Below, one piece after another: positions 8,530 through 17,659 of a DNA stretch of 53,273 bases (its first letter is position 1; each line of letters starts with the position of its first letter). The translations under genes and the position numbers were made by a program. The notes beneath the pieces were generated by a model. That model saw only the letters and a list, made by a program, of their open reading frames with translations, did no database searches and was not told the DNA's origin. The stretch spans positions 1-53,273 of the forward strand of contig JADFZJ010000029.1 in assembly GCA_015232555.1 (NCBI GenBank). The letters run 5' to 3'. The DNA comes from Desulfamplus sp. Its GTDB lineage: Bacteria > Desulfobacterota > Desulfobacteria > Desulfobacterales > Desulfobacteraceae.

Positions 8530-11500
8530 TTGAACAGTAAAAAAGATCAAACTGGGAACACATTCTTATCCAGAGGTATCGATTACCTTGGTGACTTAGG
8601 GGCTAAACTTCGAGACTTGCGAGGATATAAAACACTTGCCCATGAACTAATTCAAAATGCCGATGATGTCCCAGATGCGACAAGCATGGTGTTTGATGTT
8701 CGCGATGAAGAACTTATTGTAGACAATGACGGTGTTTTTAGTGATTGTGGTCAGATTGAAGAGATGGATTGTCCATGGAGAGAAGATTCTAATAAAAAGC
8801 ATAAGTGTGACTTTCATCGTTTTAGAGTTATCGCATCTGGAGATAAGCGTGCAGAGAAGGGAACCACTGGTGCATTTGGAATTGGATTTATTTCATCTTA
8901 TCAGATTACAGACAAACCAGAATTGATTTCTGCTAACCGTCATTGGATCTTGCATGAAGATCGGCCAGAACAAGAGCGAATAGAAGCATGTTGTGGTTGC
9001 AAAAAATGCAACGAACAACAACTTCCTGGAACCAGATTTATTTTTCCATGGGCAATAAATAAAAATTCCAATCTCCGAAGCAAACTTCGTGTGGAATCTA
9101 TTACAGATGAGAACATTGAAGAGTTCTTTATTGAACTTAAAAATTCATTGTCAGCTTCGATGCTTTTTTTAAAACGTTTGCGGTCTATCAAGTTGAAACG
9201 AAATGGAAAAATATATCATGAATTTCAAAGACTCGACGATGACCAAAACAATAGCTTGATTTTGAGTGATGGAAATATTGAAACTGACAAGATTTGGCAT
9301 ATCCTAACTGGAGATTTTTCTACAGAAGCAACCCAATTGAAAAATCAGCATCCTGGGAGAATTGAAAGTAAACGATCTTCCAAAGTAATGCTGGCTATTC
9401 CAGAACAAAATGATTGCATAGGGCTTTTTTGTGCATTCCTACCTACAGAACAACAAATCGACTTACCATTTCATATTAATGCAGACTTCTTCCCATCAAA
9501 TGATAGAAAGCGTTTAAACTTTACAGATAGCTTTGAAGGTGAATGGAATTCTGCAGCAATAAAGGCGGCTGCGAAAATTCTTGCTCAAAACATTGAACAG
9601 TTGCCTAATCTCATGGGACATATAGCATTTTGGAAACTACTTGATAGTATTAAAAAAGTATCTCAAAACAACAATGCAAAGCCTAATCTTGCCGAGTTCT
9701 GGGAACAAGTATCTCCAAACCTCCAAATCGCAAAAATTATATTCACAACGTCAGGTAAATGGTTAACACCCGAACAGTGTTATTTTTTATTAAAAAGTGA
9801 GGAGTCCTTAGCCATAAAAGTTTTAGAAAAACTCGGAATCAATATAGTCAATGAGAATTTAAGACCATTTCAAACCCTACTGAGAGACAAGGCTGTAGGT
9901 GCTAAACCTCTGAACATACCAGTTTTATGCGATGCACTATCTCTTAAAGGTTTTAACGCCCCTTATCAAGAAAACGCATGGAAGAGCATTTTACCCTGCA
10001 AAACAGATTTGAAGATTCTTTGGGGCGAAATTTCCTTATTGCGGAATCAAGTTCCAGAAAAAAATAAAATGAGATCTGAGCATGACACCAGACTAAAACT
10101 CATAGCTATTGCGCCTGCAAAAGAGTTTGCACTTTTTCCATGTGGGAGTGCGTATAACGCTGATGAGCTAACTGTAAGTTTATTTTCGCTCATATGCCCG
10201 GATATTCCTTTTATTTTAGAGGATAAGGATTTTGAACCTCTCCTGGATATTTGTCCATTATTTGATGCAAAAGTAGCCATTGATAAGCTAAATTCCCTTG
10301 AAGATAAAACTATTGAAACTGCCTGGACAGAAGAAAAACTTGATCTCAATAGCCTACTTAACTGGTTTGAAGTTCGAAAAGAAGAGATTCTGGAAAATCC
10401 CAATTTAATTCAAAAATTTAAAACACTTACTATTTTTCCAAGCTCAGGTCGGCTGCATAAGATAGATGCTCTTGCTCTTCCAGGGAATTTTGATGATGAT
10501 ATAGGTTTGGCTGAAATTGTTGATTTAAAAATTCTTAATGGCAAGAGGGTGGTTTCATTTCTCCGTGAACTTGGGATGAAAATATTGGATTTCAAAACCT
10601 ATGCTTCTCGTTTGCCAGAAACCTTAGTGGAAAAAAATATTTCCATTGATAAGCGTAAGCTCGCCGTGTCTCTTTTAGCAAAACGTATAGGAGAAATTAG
10701 AGATGAAACCACAATCAAGAAAGCTTTAGCTCACATTCCCTTGGTGGAATGTACCGATGGTTCATTCCAAAAACCTATAGAATGTTATTTTGACAAATCT
10801 ATTATATCTGATTGCCTTGGAATATCTGTATTTGCTAAATGCCATGATAGTGCTCATAACGAACTATATGAATGGTTAGGTGTGAAAAGTGAACCAAGTA
10901 TTACAGATATTATTAAACGTGTAAATGAGTTCTCTACACATGGTTATTCTAAAGATTCATCTGTAATAGAAAAAATCTTCTCTTACCTTGGAACAAAATT
11001 TAGTAATAATGAGCCGCCACCAGAGTTGAAATATTTATGCCATATTAATTGGCTTCCTGCTAAGGGTAAAGTTGACCGTTGGTATAAACCTACTGAGCTT
11101 TATGCTGTATTTCAAGAGTATCTCTTTGAAAGCCAGGCGACATTTCTGGCCTTACCTCATAAAATCCAACAGGAATCAACAGATATTCTTAAGTTTTTTG
11201 GAGTTAATATAGCACCCTCTACAAATTTGATTGTGTCACATCTTTTATATTGTGCCGATAATAATCTAAAAGTTAATAAACAAGTCTATAATTTTCTCAA
11301 TAACAAATCAGACGAAAAGGAAGTCCTTAGGTTAAAAGGGAAAAAGTGTTTATTAATAAGAAACACTTTTCTGTCCCCAAATCATATTTTCTGGGGAGAG
11401 CATCCCTTTGGTAGTTACAGGATACGGCTTAGTGATGATCTCCGTGAATTTACAAATTTATTCGATAAGCTTGGAGTGCGTGAAGTACCTGACTATACAG

Positions 11501-13437
11501 ATGCTTTGTCAGTGATGAAAGAAATTGAATCCGAATTTCAAAAAACAAGACAAGCTCTCAACGATAATCAATTAGAAGTGATATTGGAATGCTGGCAAAT
11601 TTTAGAGAAAGCAATTGATAATGGCCAATGCAATTTATCCGAGATCAAAAATTTGCGAGAACGTCATTGTATTCCGAGTAATAATAGAATGTTATATCCT
11701 CCAAAATGGATATTTTTTAAAAACAGAGCAGGACTATCTGAAAAATTCGGAGCGTATCTTGTCAATAATGTTATTTCTAAATATTTAGGTCATCGAGCCA
11801 TGGCGGAGGCAGGAGTACGCCCTATAAGTAAGGCAGTAGAAATTGAATTGTTGAAACGGGAAAACCATATTAAAGAGCCTGAAATTACTAAACGTATACG
11901 TTCTCGTCTCAAGTCTTTTATGCGCATCCTGGATGCTGCTATAATGCCGTCTGAACAAATAAAAGAAGCCATAACTCGTTTAGAGAATACTACTTTTCAA
12001 TCTGCAGAATCGTTAGAGATTAAATACAAACTGCACTTTATGGATAAAGATTATGAAAGTGAACCAGAGCAAACTCCAGCTCTTTATTTAAATAGCGAGA
12101 ATAGTATTATATATCTCTATATTGAAGGTCAAATGAGCTGGTCAGCCATAGCCAGAGAGCTATCGATTGTCTTGCTTCCTGATGAAGACCCTGGAAAAAT
12201 TGCTGCAGGTATCAAGGAAGTCCTTGTGGCAGATAATGCGGATCAAGCATCTCAAACATTGGATCAACTTGGGTACTCGATTGTTGACATTACGCATCAA
12301 AGCGGTTCAACATGTAATGAATATACAACCACATTAGGAGTTGAAGAACCGTTTTATGATTTTAAGAACAGTGACGAATCCAATAAAATTGAAAAACTTT
12401 TTGAACCAGAAAATAAAAAAACTTCTAACGATCCTAAAATACTACCAAATTATCATACCTCAGATATTAATGTATCGTCAAATACGGTGAGGGCACTATC
12501 TGAAAACGACTCTCATGAAAATGAGTGTACAGATAATTCATTAAGAGAAGTTGATATTTATGATCAAATTGATGATCTCTATGATTTTGATGTGCAGAAA
12601 CCGGAAGATGAAATTGAATTTCCTTCAAACTCCAAAATCAATAACAATATAGATTCATTCAAAGCTTCCATTACTGGAATTCTTGGTCATGAGCAACAAG
12701 GTAATAATAAGAAAAGCGATTCGAGTGGAGATAACTCAACTGAGCCTCTAACTAAATTAAACGATACACATGTAAGTATAGATAAAAGGAATAAATCTCA
12801 ACATAAACTTATTTCATACGTCCATTTCGATAAAGAAGACGAGAAGGATGACGAGGCCAGTAATGTAGAAAACACAAAGCAAAAAATGCTCACTGAAAAG
12901 AGTGCTGTACAATTCGTAATGGAGTATGAAAAACAACACCGTAGTTCTTTACCTGAGGAAATGCCTTCAGGTAATAAAGGCTTCGATATAAAATCAGTAG
13001 GTCCGAATAATGAAATTCGATATATAGAAGTTAAGGGTATTGATGGCCCTTGGGGGGATATGGGAGTCTCTCTTTCCCCCGCTCAATTTAAATTCTCTCG
13101 TGAAAATCCAGACAAAGATTTTTGGTTATACGTTGTTGAATATGCACAAAACCCATCAAAAAGTCAGCTTTATACTATTAACTCCCCTGCGGAGAAGGTA
13201 AATCATTTCTACTTTGATTACGGATGGAAATCTCTTGCTACGTCAAGCCAACAACAATCAACTCAACCAGTTGTCGGCAAGTATATAAGAAGCAATGGTC
13301 AAATATTAGGAAAGATTATAGCGATTGATAAATATGGTTCGCTTGATCGAGTAACGATTGAGGATATTGATGGCAAAACTAAAATCTTAGTTTTTAAACC
13401 AAGTTCTATGACAGTTGTTGAAAATATTAGTAGATAG
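8530..13437 (+). CDS. giant GHKL-ATPase (sacsin/Hsp90-like) with C-terminal DUF3883 nuclease-like domain
   Basis: A 1,635-aa protein. A TTG directly after an in-frame TAA is the only start that keeps the ATPase complete. The N-terminal GHKL fold shows the N-box ELIQNADD (39-46), DNDG (65-68) and the lid glycines GAFGIGF (114-120); a CCGCKKC cluster at 154-160 may bind zinc. The middle 1,200 residues have no motif I can name. An acidic, low-complexity linker (about 1,250-1,450) leads to a DUF3883 domain with GFDIK (D1486) and YIEVKG (E1500, K1502), the D...ExK pattern of restriction-type nucleases. The NERD helicase gene starts 9 bp downstream, so the two are a pair. GHKL-DUF3883 proteins are common in defence islands; the role in defence is inferred. 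The target and reaction are unknown. Confidence 0.85.
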   Translation: MNSKKDQTGNTFLSRGIDYLGDLGAKLRDLRGYKTLAHELIQNADDVPDATSMVFDVRDEELIVDNDGVFSDCGQIEEMDCPWREDSNKKHKCDFHRFRVIASGDKRAEKGTTGAFGIGFISSYQITDKPELISANRHWILHEDRPEQERIEACCGCKKCNEQQLPGTRFIFPWAINKNSNLRSKLRVESITDENIEEFFIELKNSLSASMLFLKRLRSIKLKRNGKIYHEFQRLDDDQNNSLILSDGNIETDKIWHILTGDFSTEATQLKNQHPGRIESKRSSKVMLAIPEQNDCIGLFCAFLPTEQQIDLPFHINADFFPSNDRKRLNFTDSFEGEWNSAAIKAAAKILAQNIEQLPNLMGHIAFWKLLDSIKKVSQNNNAKPNLAEFWEQVSPNLQIAKIIFTTSGKWLTPEQCYFLLKSEESLAIKVLEKLGINIVNENLRPFQTLLRDKAVGAKPLNIPVLCDALSLKGFNAPYQENAWKSILPCKTDLKILWGEISLLRNQVPEKNKMRSEHDTRLKLIAIAPAKEFALFPCGSAYNADELTVSLFSLICPDIPFILEDKDFEPLLDICPLFDAKVAIDKLNSLEDKTIETAWTEEKLDLNSLLNWFEVRKEEILENPNLIQKFKTLTIFPSSGRLHKIDALALPGNFDDDIGLAEIVDLKILNGKRVVSFLRELGMKILDFKTYASRLPETLVEKNISIDKRKLAVSLLAKRIGEIRDETTIKKALAHIPLVECTDGSFQKPIECYFDKSIISDCLGISVFAKCHDSAHNELYEWLGVKSEPSITDIIKRVNEFSTHGYSKDSSVIEKIFSYLGTKFSNNEPPPELKYLCHINWLPAKGKVDRWYKPTELYAVFQEYLFESQATFLALPHKIQQESTDILKFFGVNIAPSTNLIVSHLLYCADNNLKVNKQVYNFLNNKSDEKEVLRLKGKKCLLIRNTFLSPNHIFWGEHPFGSYRIRLSDDLREFTNLFDKLGVREVPDYTDALSVMKEIESEFQKTRQALNDNQLEVILECWQILEKAIDNGQCNLSEIKNLRERHCIPSNNRMLYPPKWIFFKNRAGLSEKFGAYLVNNVISKYLGHRAMAEAGVRPISKAVEIELLKRENHIKEPEITKRIRSRLKSFMRILDAAIMPSEQIKEAITRLENTTFQSAESLEIKYKLHFMDKDYESEPEQTPALYLNSENSIIYLYIEGQMSWSAIARELSIVLLPDEDPGKIAAGIKEVLVADNADQASQTLDQLGYSIVDITHQSGSTCNEYTTTLGVEEPFYDFKNSDESNKIEKLFEPENKKTSNDPKILPNYHTSDINVSSNTVRALSENDSHENECTDNSLREVDIYDQIDDLYDFDVQKPEDEIEFPSNSKINNNIDSFKASITGILGHEQQGNNKKSDSSGDNSTEPLTKLNDTHVSIDKRNKSQHKLISYVHFDKEDEKDDEASNVENTKQKMLTEKSAVQFVMEYEKQHRSSLPEEMPSGNKGFDIKSVGPNNEIRYIEVKGIDGPWGDMGVSLSPAQFKFSRENPDKDFWLYVVEYAQNPSKSQLYTINSPAEKVNHFYFDYGWKSLATSSQQQSTQPVVGKYIRSNGQILGKIIAIDKYGSLDRVTIEDIDGKTKILVFKPSSMTVVENISR

Positions 13438-13446
13438 CGTGCCTAT

Positions 13447-14823
13447 ATGAGTCGAATGATACCAGAATTAAACTCGAGAGAGTTGAAAGCATTAATGTCA
13501 ACTGCTGAGTCTAAATTATACTCTTGTTTGCATGAACAGTTGGACGCAGATATACTTGTGCTGCACTCTCAGTGCTTTATTCGAGAAACTAACAACAAAG
13601 CTCGTATTGACGGAGAAGCTGATTTTGTAATTTTTGATCAAGATTTTGGTGTTGTGGTTATAGAAGTAAAAGGTGGGGGAATTAGTTTTGACCCGCAATA
13701 TAGAACTTGGAACTCTATAGATAAAAATGGGGAAAAACATATAATTAAAGATCCGTTCTTACAAGCTAAAAATGAAAAATTTGCTATCTTAAAAACACTT
13801 TCAGAGGATGAAGAATGGAGTAAACTTAATCTTAATATTTCCAGAGGACATGCTGTTTTTTTTCCAGATGTTGATAATATCTCTTCACTTGTCAAACCCG
13901 ATTCTCCTATAGAAATTATTGGAGGACGCATACATCTTGCTGACATTAACTATTGGTACAAAACACTGAAGAAATATTGGAGTGGCAATAAAGAGAGATA
14001 TGACCGACCTATAAATTTAAGGGGTATGAAGGTCATTGAACGTTTATTTTTAACACAGATATTTGTAATGCCGCTTATAGTCAAAACTCTTCAAGATGAA
14101 GAAATAGAACGTATTACTCTTACAAACCAGCAGGCTCAATTATTACGAGCATTAAGAAACAGAAAAAAAGCTGGTATTTGTGGCGGAGCTGGAACAGGCA
14201 AGACTCTATTAGCTATAGAAAAGGCTCGTGCTCTTGCAGAAGAAGGATTAAACACTCTTCTTTTGTGTTATAATCGCCCTCTCTCAGACCATCTTCAAAG
14301 AATAATTGGTGAAGTACAAAACCTATTTGTTATGAATTTTCATCAATTTTGCACAAGGTGTCTATTTGAATTTAAAAAAGCAACAGGGCGTGACTTATTA
14401 ATGGAAGCTGAATTTGATTTTCCTGGTGAAGACAAATTTGACGTTCTCTATCCTTTTGCATTGACAGTTGCACAAGAGGAAAGACCAATTCTTTTTGATG
14501 CAATTATTATTGATGAAGGGCAAGATTTTGCAGATGAATATTGGTTGCCTATAACAGTGTCTTTAAATGATGATAAAGATAGTGTGCTGTATATTTTTTT
14601 TGATTATAATCAGAACCTCTATACGAAAAGCAAATATTTTCCAATTGAATTAGAAGATATTTATTTCCTATCTAACAATTGTAGAAATACACGTCAAATT
14701 CATAACTTGATATCTAAGTTTTTTAACGGATATGATTTTTTTCCCCCCCTATTGACGGTGCTCCAATTCAACAAATACATGGACATTCACTATCTTCTCA
14801 AGCGAAACGAATTTATGCTATAG
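13447..14823 (+). CDS. NERD nuclease-domain / SF1 helicase, frame interrupted near its 3' end
   Basis: 458 codons before the stop. The N-terminal NERD domain has GEAD (D59) and VIEVKGG (E73, K75), a PD-(D/E)XK-like site. A SF1 helicase core follows: Walker A GGAGTGKT at 246-253, DEGQDF at 356-361, then DYNQNLY and NNCRNTRQI. After residue about 435 the frame becomes nonsense (LLTVLQFNKYMDI...) and stops. The correct continuation is in the -1 frame from the T8-C7 run at 14,735-14,749 through to 15,167 (next entry). The full protein would be about 573 aa. One base has been lost in the C or T run, or the gene is phase-variable, or the base was missed in sequencing. It follows the GHKL-DUF3883 gene by 9 bp and is probably its functional partner. 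Confidence 0.85.
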   Translation: MSRMIPELNSRELKALMSTAESKLYSCLHEQLDADILVLHSQCFIRETNNKARIDGEADFVIFDQDFGVVVIEVKGGGISFDPQYRTWNSIDKNGEKHIIKDPFLQAKNEKFAILKTLSEDEEWSKLNLNISRGHAVFFPDVDNISSLVKPDSPIEIIGGRIHLADINYWYKTLKKYWSGNKERYDRPINLRGMKVIERLFLTQIFVMPLIVKTLQDEEIERITLTNQQAQLLRALRNRKKAGICGGAGTGKTLLAIEKARALAEEGLNTLLLCYNRPLSDHLQRIIGEVQNLFVMNFHQFCTRCLFEFKKATGRDLLMEAEFDFPGEDKFDVLYPFALTVAQEERPILFDAIIIDEGQDFADEYWLPITVSLNDDKDSVLYIFFDYNQNLYTKSKYFPIELEDIYFLSNNCRNTRQIHNLISKFFNGYDFFPPLLTVLQFNKYMDIHYLLKRNEFML

Positions 14824-15167
14824 TTGTAAACCTCATCAATGAGGAATGGGTAAACCCAAATGATATTGCTATTCTGATAGCAGGACAGCCAAAAGAAGAA
14901 TTTTATACATTATTAGAAACACTTCCATTGCCTCGTCAAATTAAATGGGTAAAAGAAAGACATGGTGTGTCTAACACTGTCCTGATAGAAACTGTGAGTC
15001 GCTTCAAAGGGCTAGAGTCTCCAATAATTTTTTTATGGGTTAATGAAGAGATCAAGAAATCAAAATATTATGAATTGTTATACGTTGGTATTTCCAGAGC
15101 GAAATCTCGACTTTATATTGTTGGAACACACATAGCTACCAGTTTTATACTTGATAGCGACTCTTGA
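14748..15167 (+). pseudogene. out-of-frame C-terminal part of the NERD helicase
   Basis: Reading in frame from 14,748 gives PIDGAPIQQIHGHSLSSQ and continues without a stop to 15,167. It includes ETVSRFKGLESPIIFLWV and YELLYVGISRAKSRLYIV, the motif V and VI region that every SF1 helicase needs and that the preceding frame lacks. Its first good start codon (14,928) is in the middle of the domain, so it is not a separate gene. Frame restoration needs one extra base in the T8-C7 tract. Confidence 0.8.
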
Positions 15168-15443
15168 GTGCCCCCGTTTTAAGATGAAAAGCGACCTTCG
15201 AACTTAAAAAACCGAATTTTAATAAATAATATAACCATATCAATGACTTAGACCCAAAAACGTGTGAAGTGAAAAATTATTTGAACCTTTTTATGAAAAA
15301 TTAAATGAGCTTTTTTAACATATGTCTACATGATTCCAATTACAAGGCTTTCTCTTAATGAGTAAATAAAACGGTCGTTTATTTAACTTGTCATGAATTC
15401 CAATAATAGAATTAAATTTCAAGTGGTTTTAAGTAAATTATTT

Positions 15444-17100
15444 GGGTGCGTTTCATCTGAGTTAAGAGCTAAAGACCTCAAGCCGCTGCCTTTAGTTTTT
15501 GGTAACAGTCTGGTTTGCATGAGGAAACCGATTCAAGAACTGCCAAGTCGTTGTTAAGAGACTGGACTTGGAGCAATTCAGGGTTGAAACCTGTGTAGCC
15601 ATACAATCGGATATGACGTTGTTGTCTGCGGTATTTGTGGTAGTTATCCCAATCACCGTTTTCAGCCACCGCACGTAACCGGAGCAGATTTTCAGCCCCA
15701 TCCTGATTCCACCGCATTCCGGAAAGTTCACAACGGTCTTTGACAAAATGACGACATGCACCTTCAATAACGCCTGATGCAATAGGCCAGCCATTTGCGA
15801 GATATGTCGAGTAATCCATGAACGGCAGATTTCGCTTAAAGTATTCTGCTGTTTTTTTCAACTGCTCCTTTTGTAGTGCTGTTGTGGTGCTTTTCTTTGC
15901 AATTTCGAGAAACTCATCAATGAGTTGTTGAGTCTCTCCCGATAGAATACGCAAGGTCTGCTTAGCCATCCAGTCAAGACGCTCCGCACTTTTCTCGCCA
16001 AGCAGACGATTGGCTACATCCCACAAATATTCACTTGCGTGAATGAAGTCTAATATCAGGGTGAAGTTTGGAAAATGCGTATTTATGCGGGTCTGTAGAG
16101 CTTCACACCCATCACACAAGGCGACTCTGTGCTTGATGTGAGAACCATCATATTTTGCTGCTTGAGTCGATAGGCGGGATAACGCTGTATCTTTCCCGTC
16201 TAATGTAGCCCAAATTTGCTTATTTGCAGGTTTGAAATATTCGATTTTAGACTCTTCTGCTTCAACAGGGAGTTTGAAGAAGCTTGCTACAACCTCTTTT
16301 GCTTTCCGAATTGCAGGCTTAATAGAGTAAATTGCTGTCACAATAGACTCCTTTTTCTGTCCATGTTTTTGACCTTTACCTAAACGGACGTTTGCCTCAG
16401 CAGCTTCCTCTAATATTATAGGAACTCCTTTGCCGTCTGCCTGTATTACCAGAATCTCTGATTCATCTACTGCTAAAGGAGCCAATTTTTGCTCATAGTA
16501 GGCTTCAACGTCTGTTGAATCTTCACATATAGTATGCTTTAATACACGTGTAGATATGGAAATGCCAAGAATACGTTCTAAAATATCTACACCTTTGCCA
16601 TAAACATTATAAACTCCAAGGTATTCTAATATTTCTCGCAGAAAATCCGAATAACAATCTTTACCAAGGCTCAGCTCTCCATCAAGCGGAATTTGACCAC
16701 CAACGCCTTGCTTATAAAAATATGGACGTTTAAAAGAAATTTTACCAAAAATCGAAAAATAGTTATGATATGTATCACGATGATAAGGTAGAGTCTCACC
16801 TTTTTCTGTCTGAATTGACTCTCGTGAACACAAATTTGAACGCATTGTAAAAAAAAGCAGTAGAAGTTTAGCTCCCATGCTCAACAAAAGCTTGAACAAA
16901 TTGCGTTCAACGTGGTCTGCCGTAGATTTAGCAGCAGCTTCACCGGAAACAAAGTCCAATATATTTTCAAGCTTTGCACGAATATCTTTTATAAGCTCTT
17001 CTGAGTCGCAATTCATACTTTCTCTCCTTTAAATTTGAGTGATTGGATAGTTCACTCTACATTCAGAAAGCATGGGGTTCAACTCAGATGAAACACACCC
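15444..17100. mobile_element. complete ISKra4-family insertion sequence (1,657 bp)
   Basis: The ends are an imperfect 20-bp inverted repeat: GGGTGCGTTTCATCTGAGTT at 15,444 and, on the other strand from 17,100, GGGTGTGTTTCATCTGAGTT (one mismatch). They are flanked by an exact 9-bp direct repeat, AAATTATTT, at 15,435-15,443 and 17,101-17,109, which is the target duplication. The single transposase gene fills the element. Intact ends, intact gene and perfect target repeats point to a fairly recent insertion into the older inverted-repeat element. Confidence 0.9.
15478..17016 (-). CDS. ISKra4-family transposase
   Basis: 512 aa, starting at an ATG with an AAAGGAGAG ribosome site. The C-terminal signature WPIASGVIEGACRHFVKDRC, followed by SGMRWNQDGAENLLRLRA, is typical of ISKra4 transposases. 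The DDE residues are plausibly D in VIQADGKG (about 193), D in LILDFIHASEYLW, and E in GVIEGACRH. Full length, no frameshift; the gene lies between the terminal repeats of the same IS. Confidence 0.9.
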   Translation of the reverse strand: MNCDSEELIKDIRAKLENILDFVSGEAAAKSTADHVERNLFKLLLSMGAKLLLLFFTMRSNLCSRESIQTEKGETLPYHRDTYHNYFSIFGKISFKRPYFYKQGVGGQIPLDGELSLGKDCYSDFLREILEYLGVYNVYGKGVDILERILGISISTRVLKHTICEDSTDVEAYYEQKLAPLAVDESEILVIQADGKGVPIILEEAAEANVRLGKGQKHGQKKESIVTAIYSIKPAIRKAKEVVASFFKLPVEAEESKIEYFKPANKQIWATLDGKDTALSRLSTQAAKYDGSHIKHRVALCDGCEALQTRINTHFPNFTLILDFIHASEYLWDVANRLLGEKSAERLDWMAKQTLRILSGETQQLIDEFLEIAKKSTTTALQKEQLKKTAEYFKRNLPFMDYSTYLANGWPIASGVIEGACRHFVKDRCELSGMRWNQDGAENLLRLRAVAENGDWDNYHKYRRQQRHIRLYGYTGFNPELLQVQSLNNDLAVLESVSSCKPDCYQKLKAAA

Positions 17101-17298
17101 AAATTATTTCTGTAAATAAATCAAAGTAATGTTTCTTTCATAAATAATGAGTTTTTATACACATAATCAACTTAAATTTAAAGATAAGATTTGCAATATG
17201 GATACAGCTCCTCTTTAAATAGGGAGCTGGGATTATCCAAAGCTAAAAGGCTCATTTAATTTTTCAAATAAAGGCTCAAATAATTTTTCACTTCACAC

Positions 17299-17659
17299 CT
17301 TTACTGGCAGGGTTCTCCGTATTTCGTCCATAGTTAGTTATAGGCATAAATAACTATTGGATGGTCTGCAATTTTTAAAAAGTCTCAATGTTGATGGAAA
17401 AAAATGGGTAGGAGATGAGTCTGGAATAGTTTGTCTTATGGTTAGGTTGATGAACTGGTCTTAAATAGCACTGTTTTTTGACAGTGTTTACTTTATTGTA
17501 GAGACATTAAATATTACAATATACACTATCATTATTTATATTGACATTATGCTTAATTTATAAGAAGGATTCAAATTATGGATTTCAGATTGTTCATTAT
17601 GCCTTGATAATTCAGTCAATATTTCGCTCTCAACCGAACCGTAGGAAAATATCGAAAAT
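17299..17659. other. gene-free stretch before the glycosyltransferase
   Basis: No supported gene. It holds a small hairpin CACTG-N8-CAGTG near 17,469-17,486 and a nine-codon open frame (MDFRLFIMP) at 17,578 behind an AGAAGGA. That frame could be a leader peptide, but there is nothing to support expression. The rest is AT-rich sequence with no recognisable feature. Confidence 0.4.

Larger units (their letters stand above)
15262..17298. mobile_element. older element bounded by ~54-bp inverted repeats, split by the ISKra4-type IS
   Basis: The left end (15,262-15,315) begins GTGTGAAGTGAAAAATTATT, and the right end (17,245-17,298) is its inverse complement with about four mismatches over 54 bp. 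Removing the inserted IS and one copy of its 9-bp target repeat leaves an element of roughly 370 bp without a coding frame, so it looks like a MITE or a deletion derivative of a larger transposon. I could not find a clear target duplication outside the arms. The non-IS parts, 15,310-15,435 and 17,110-17,245, are AT-rich and gene-free. Confidence 0.65.
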
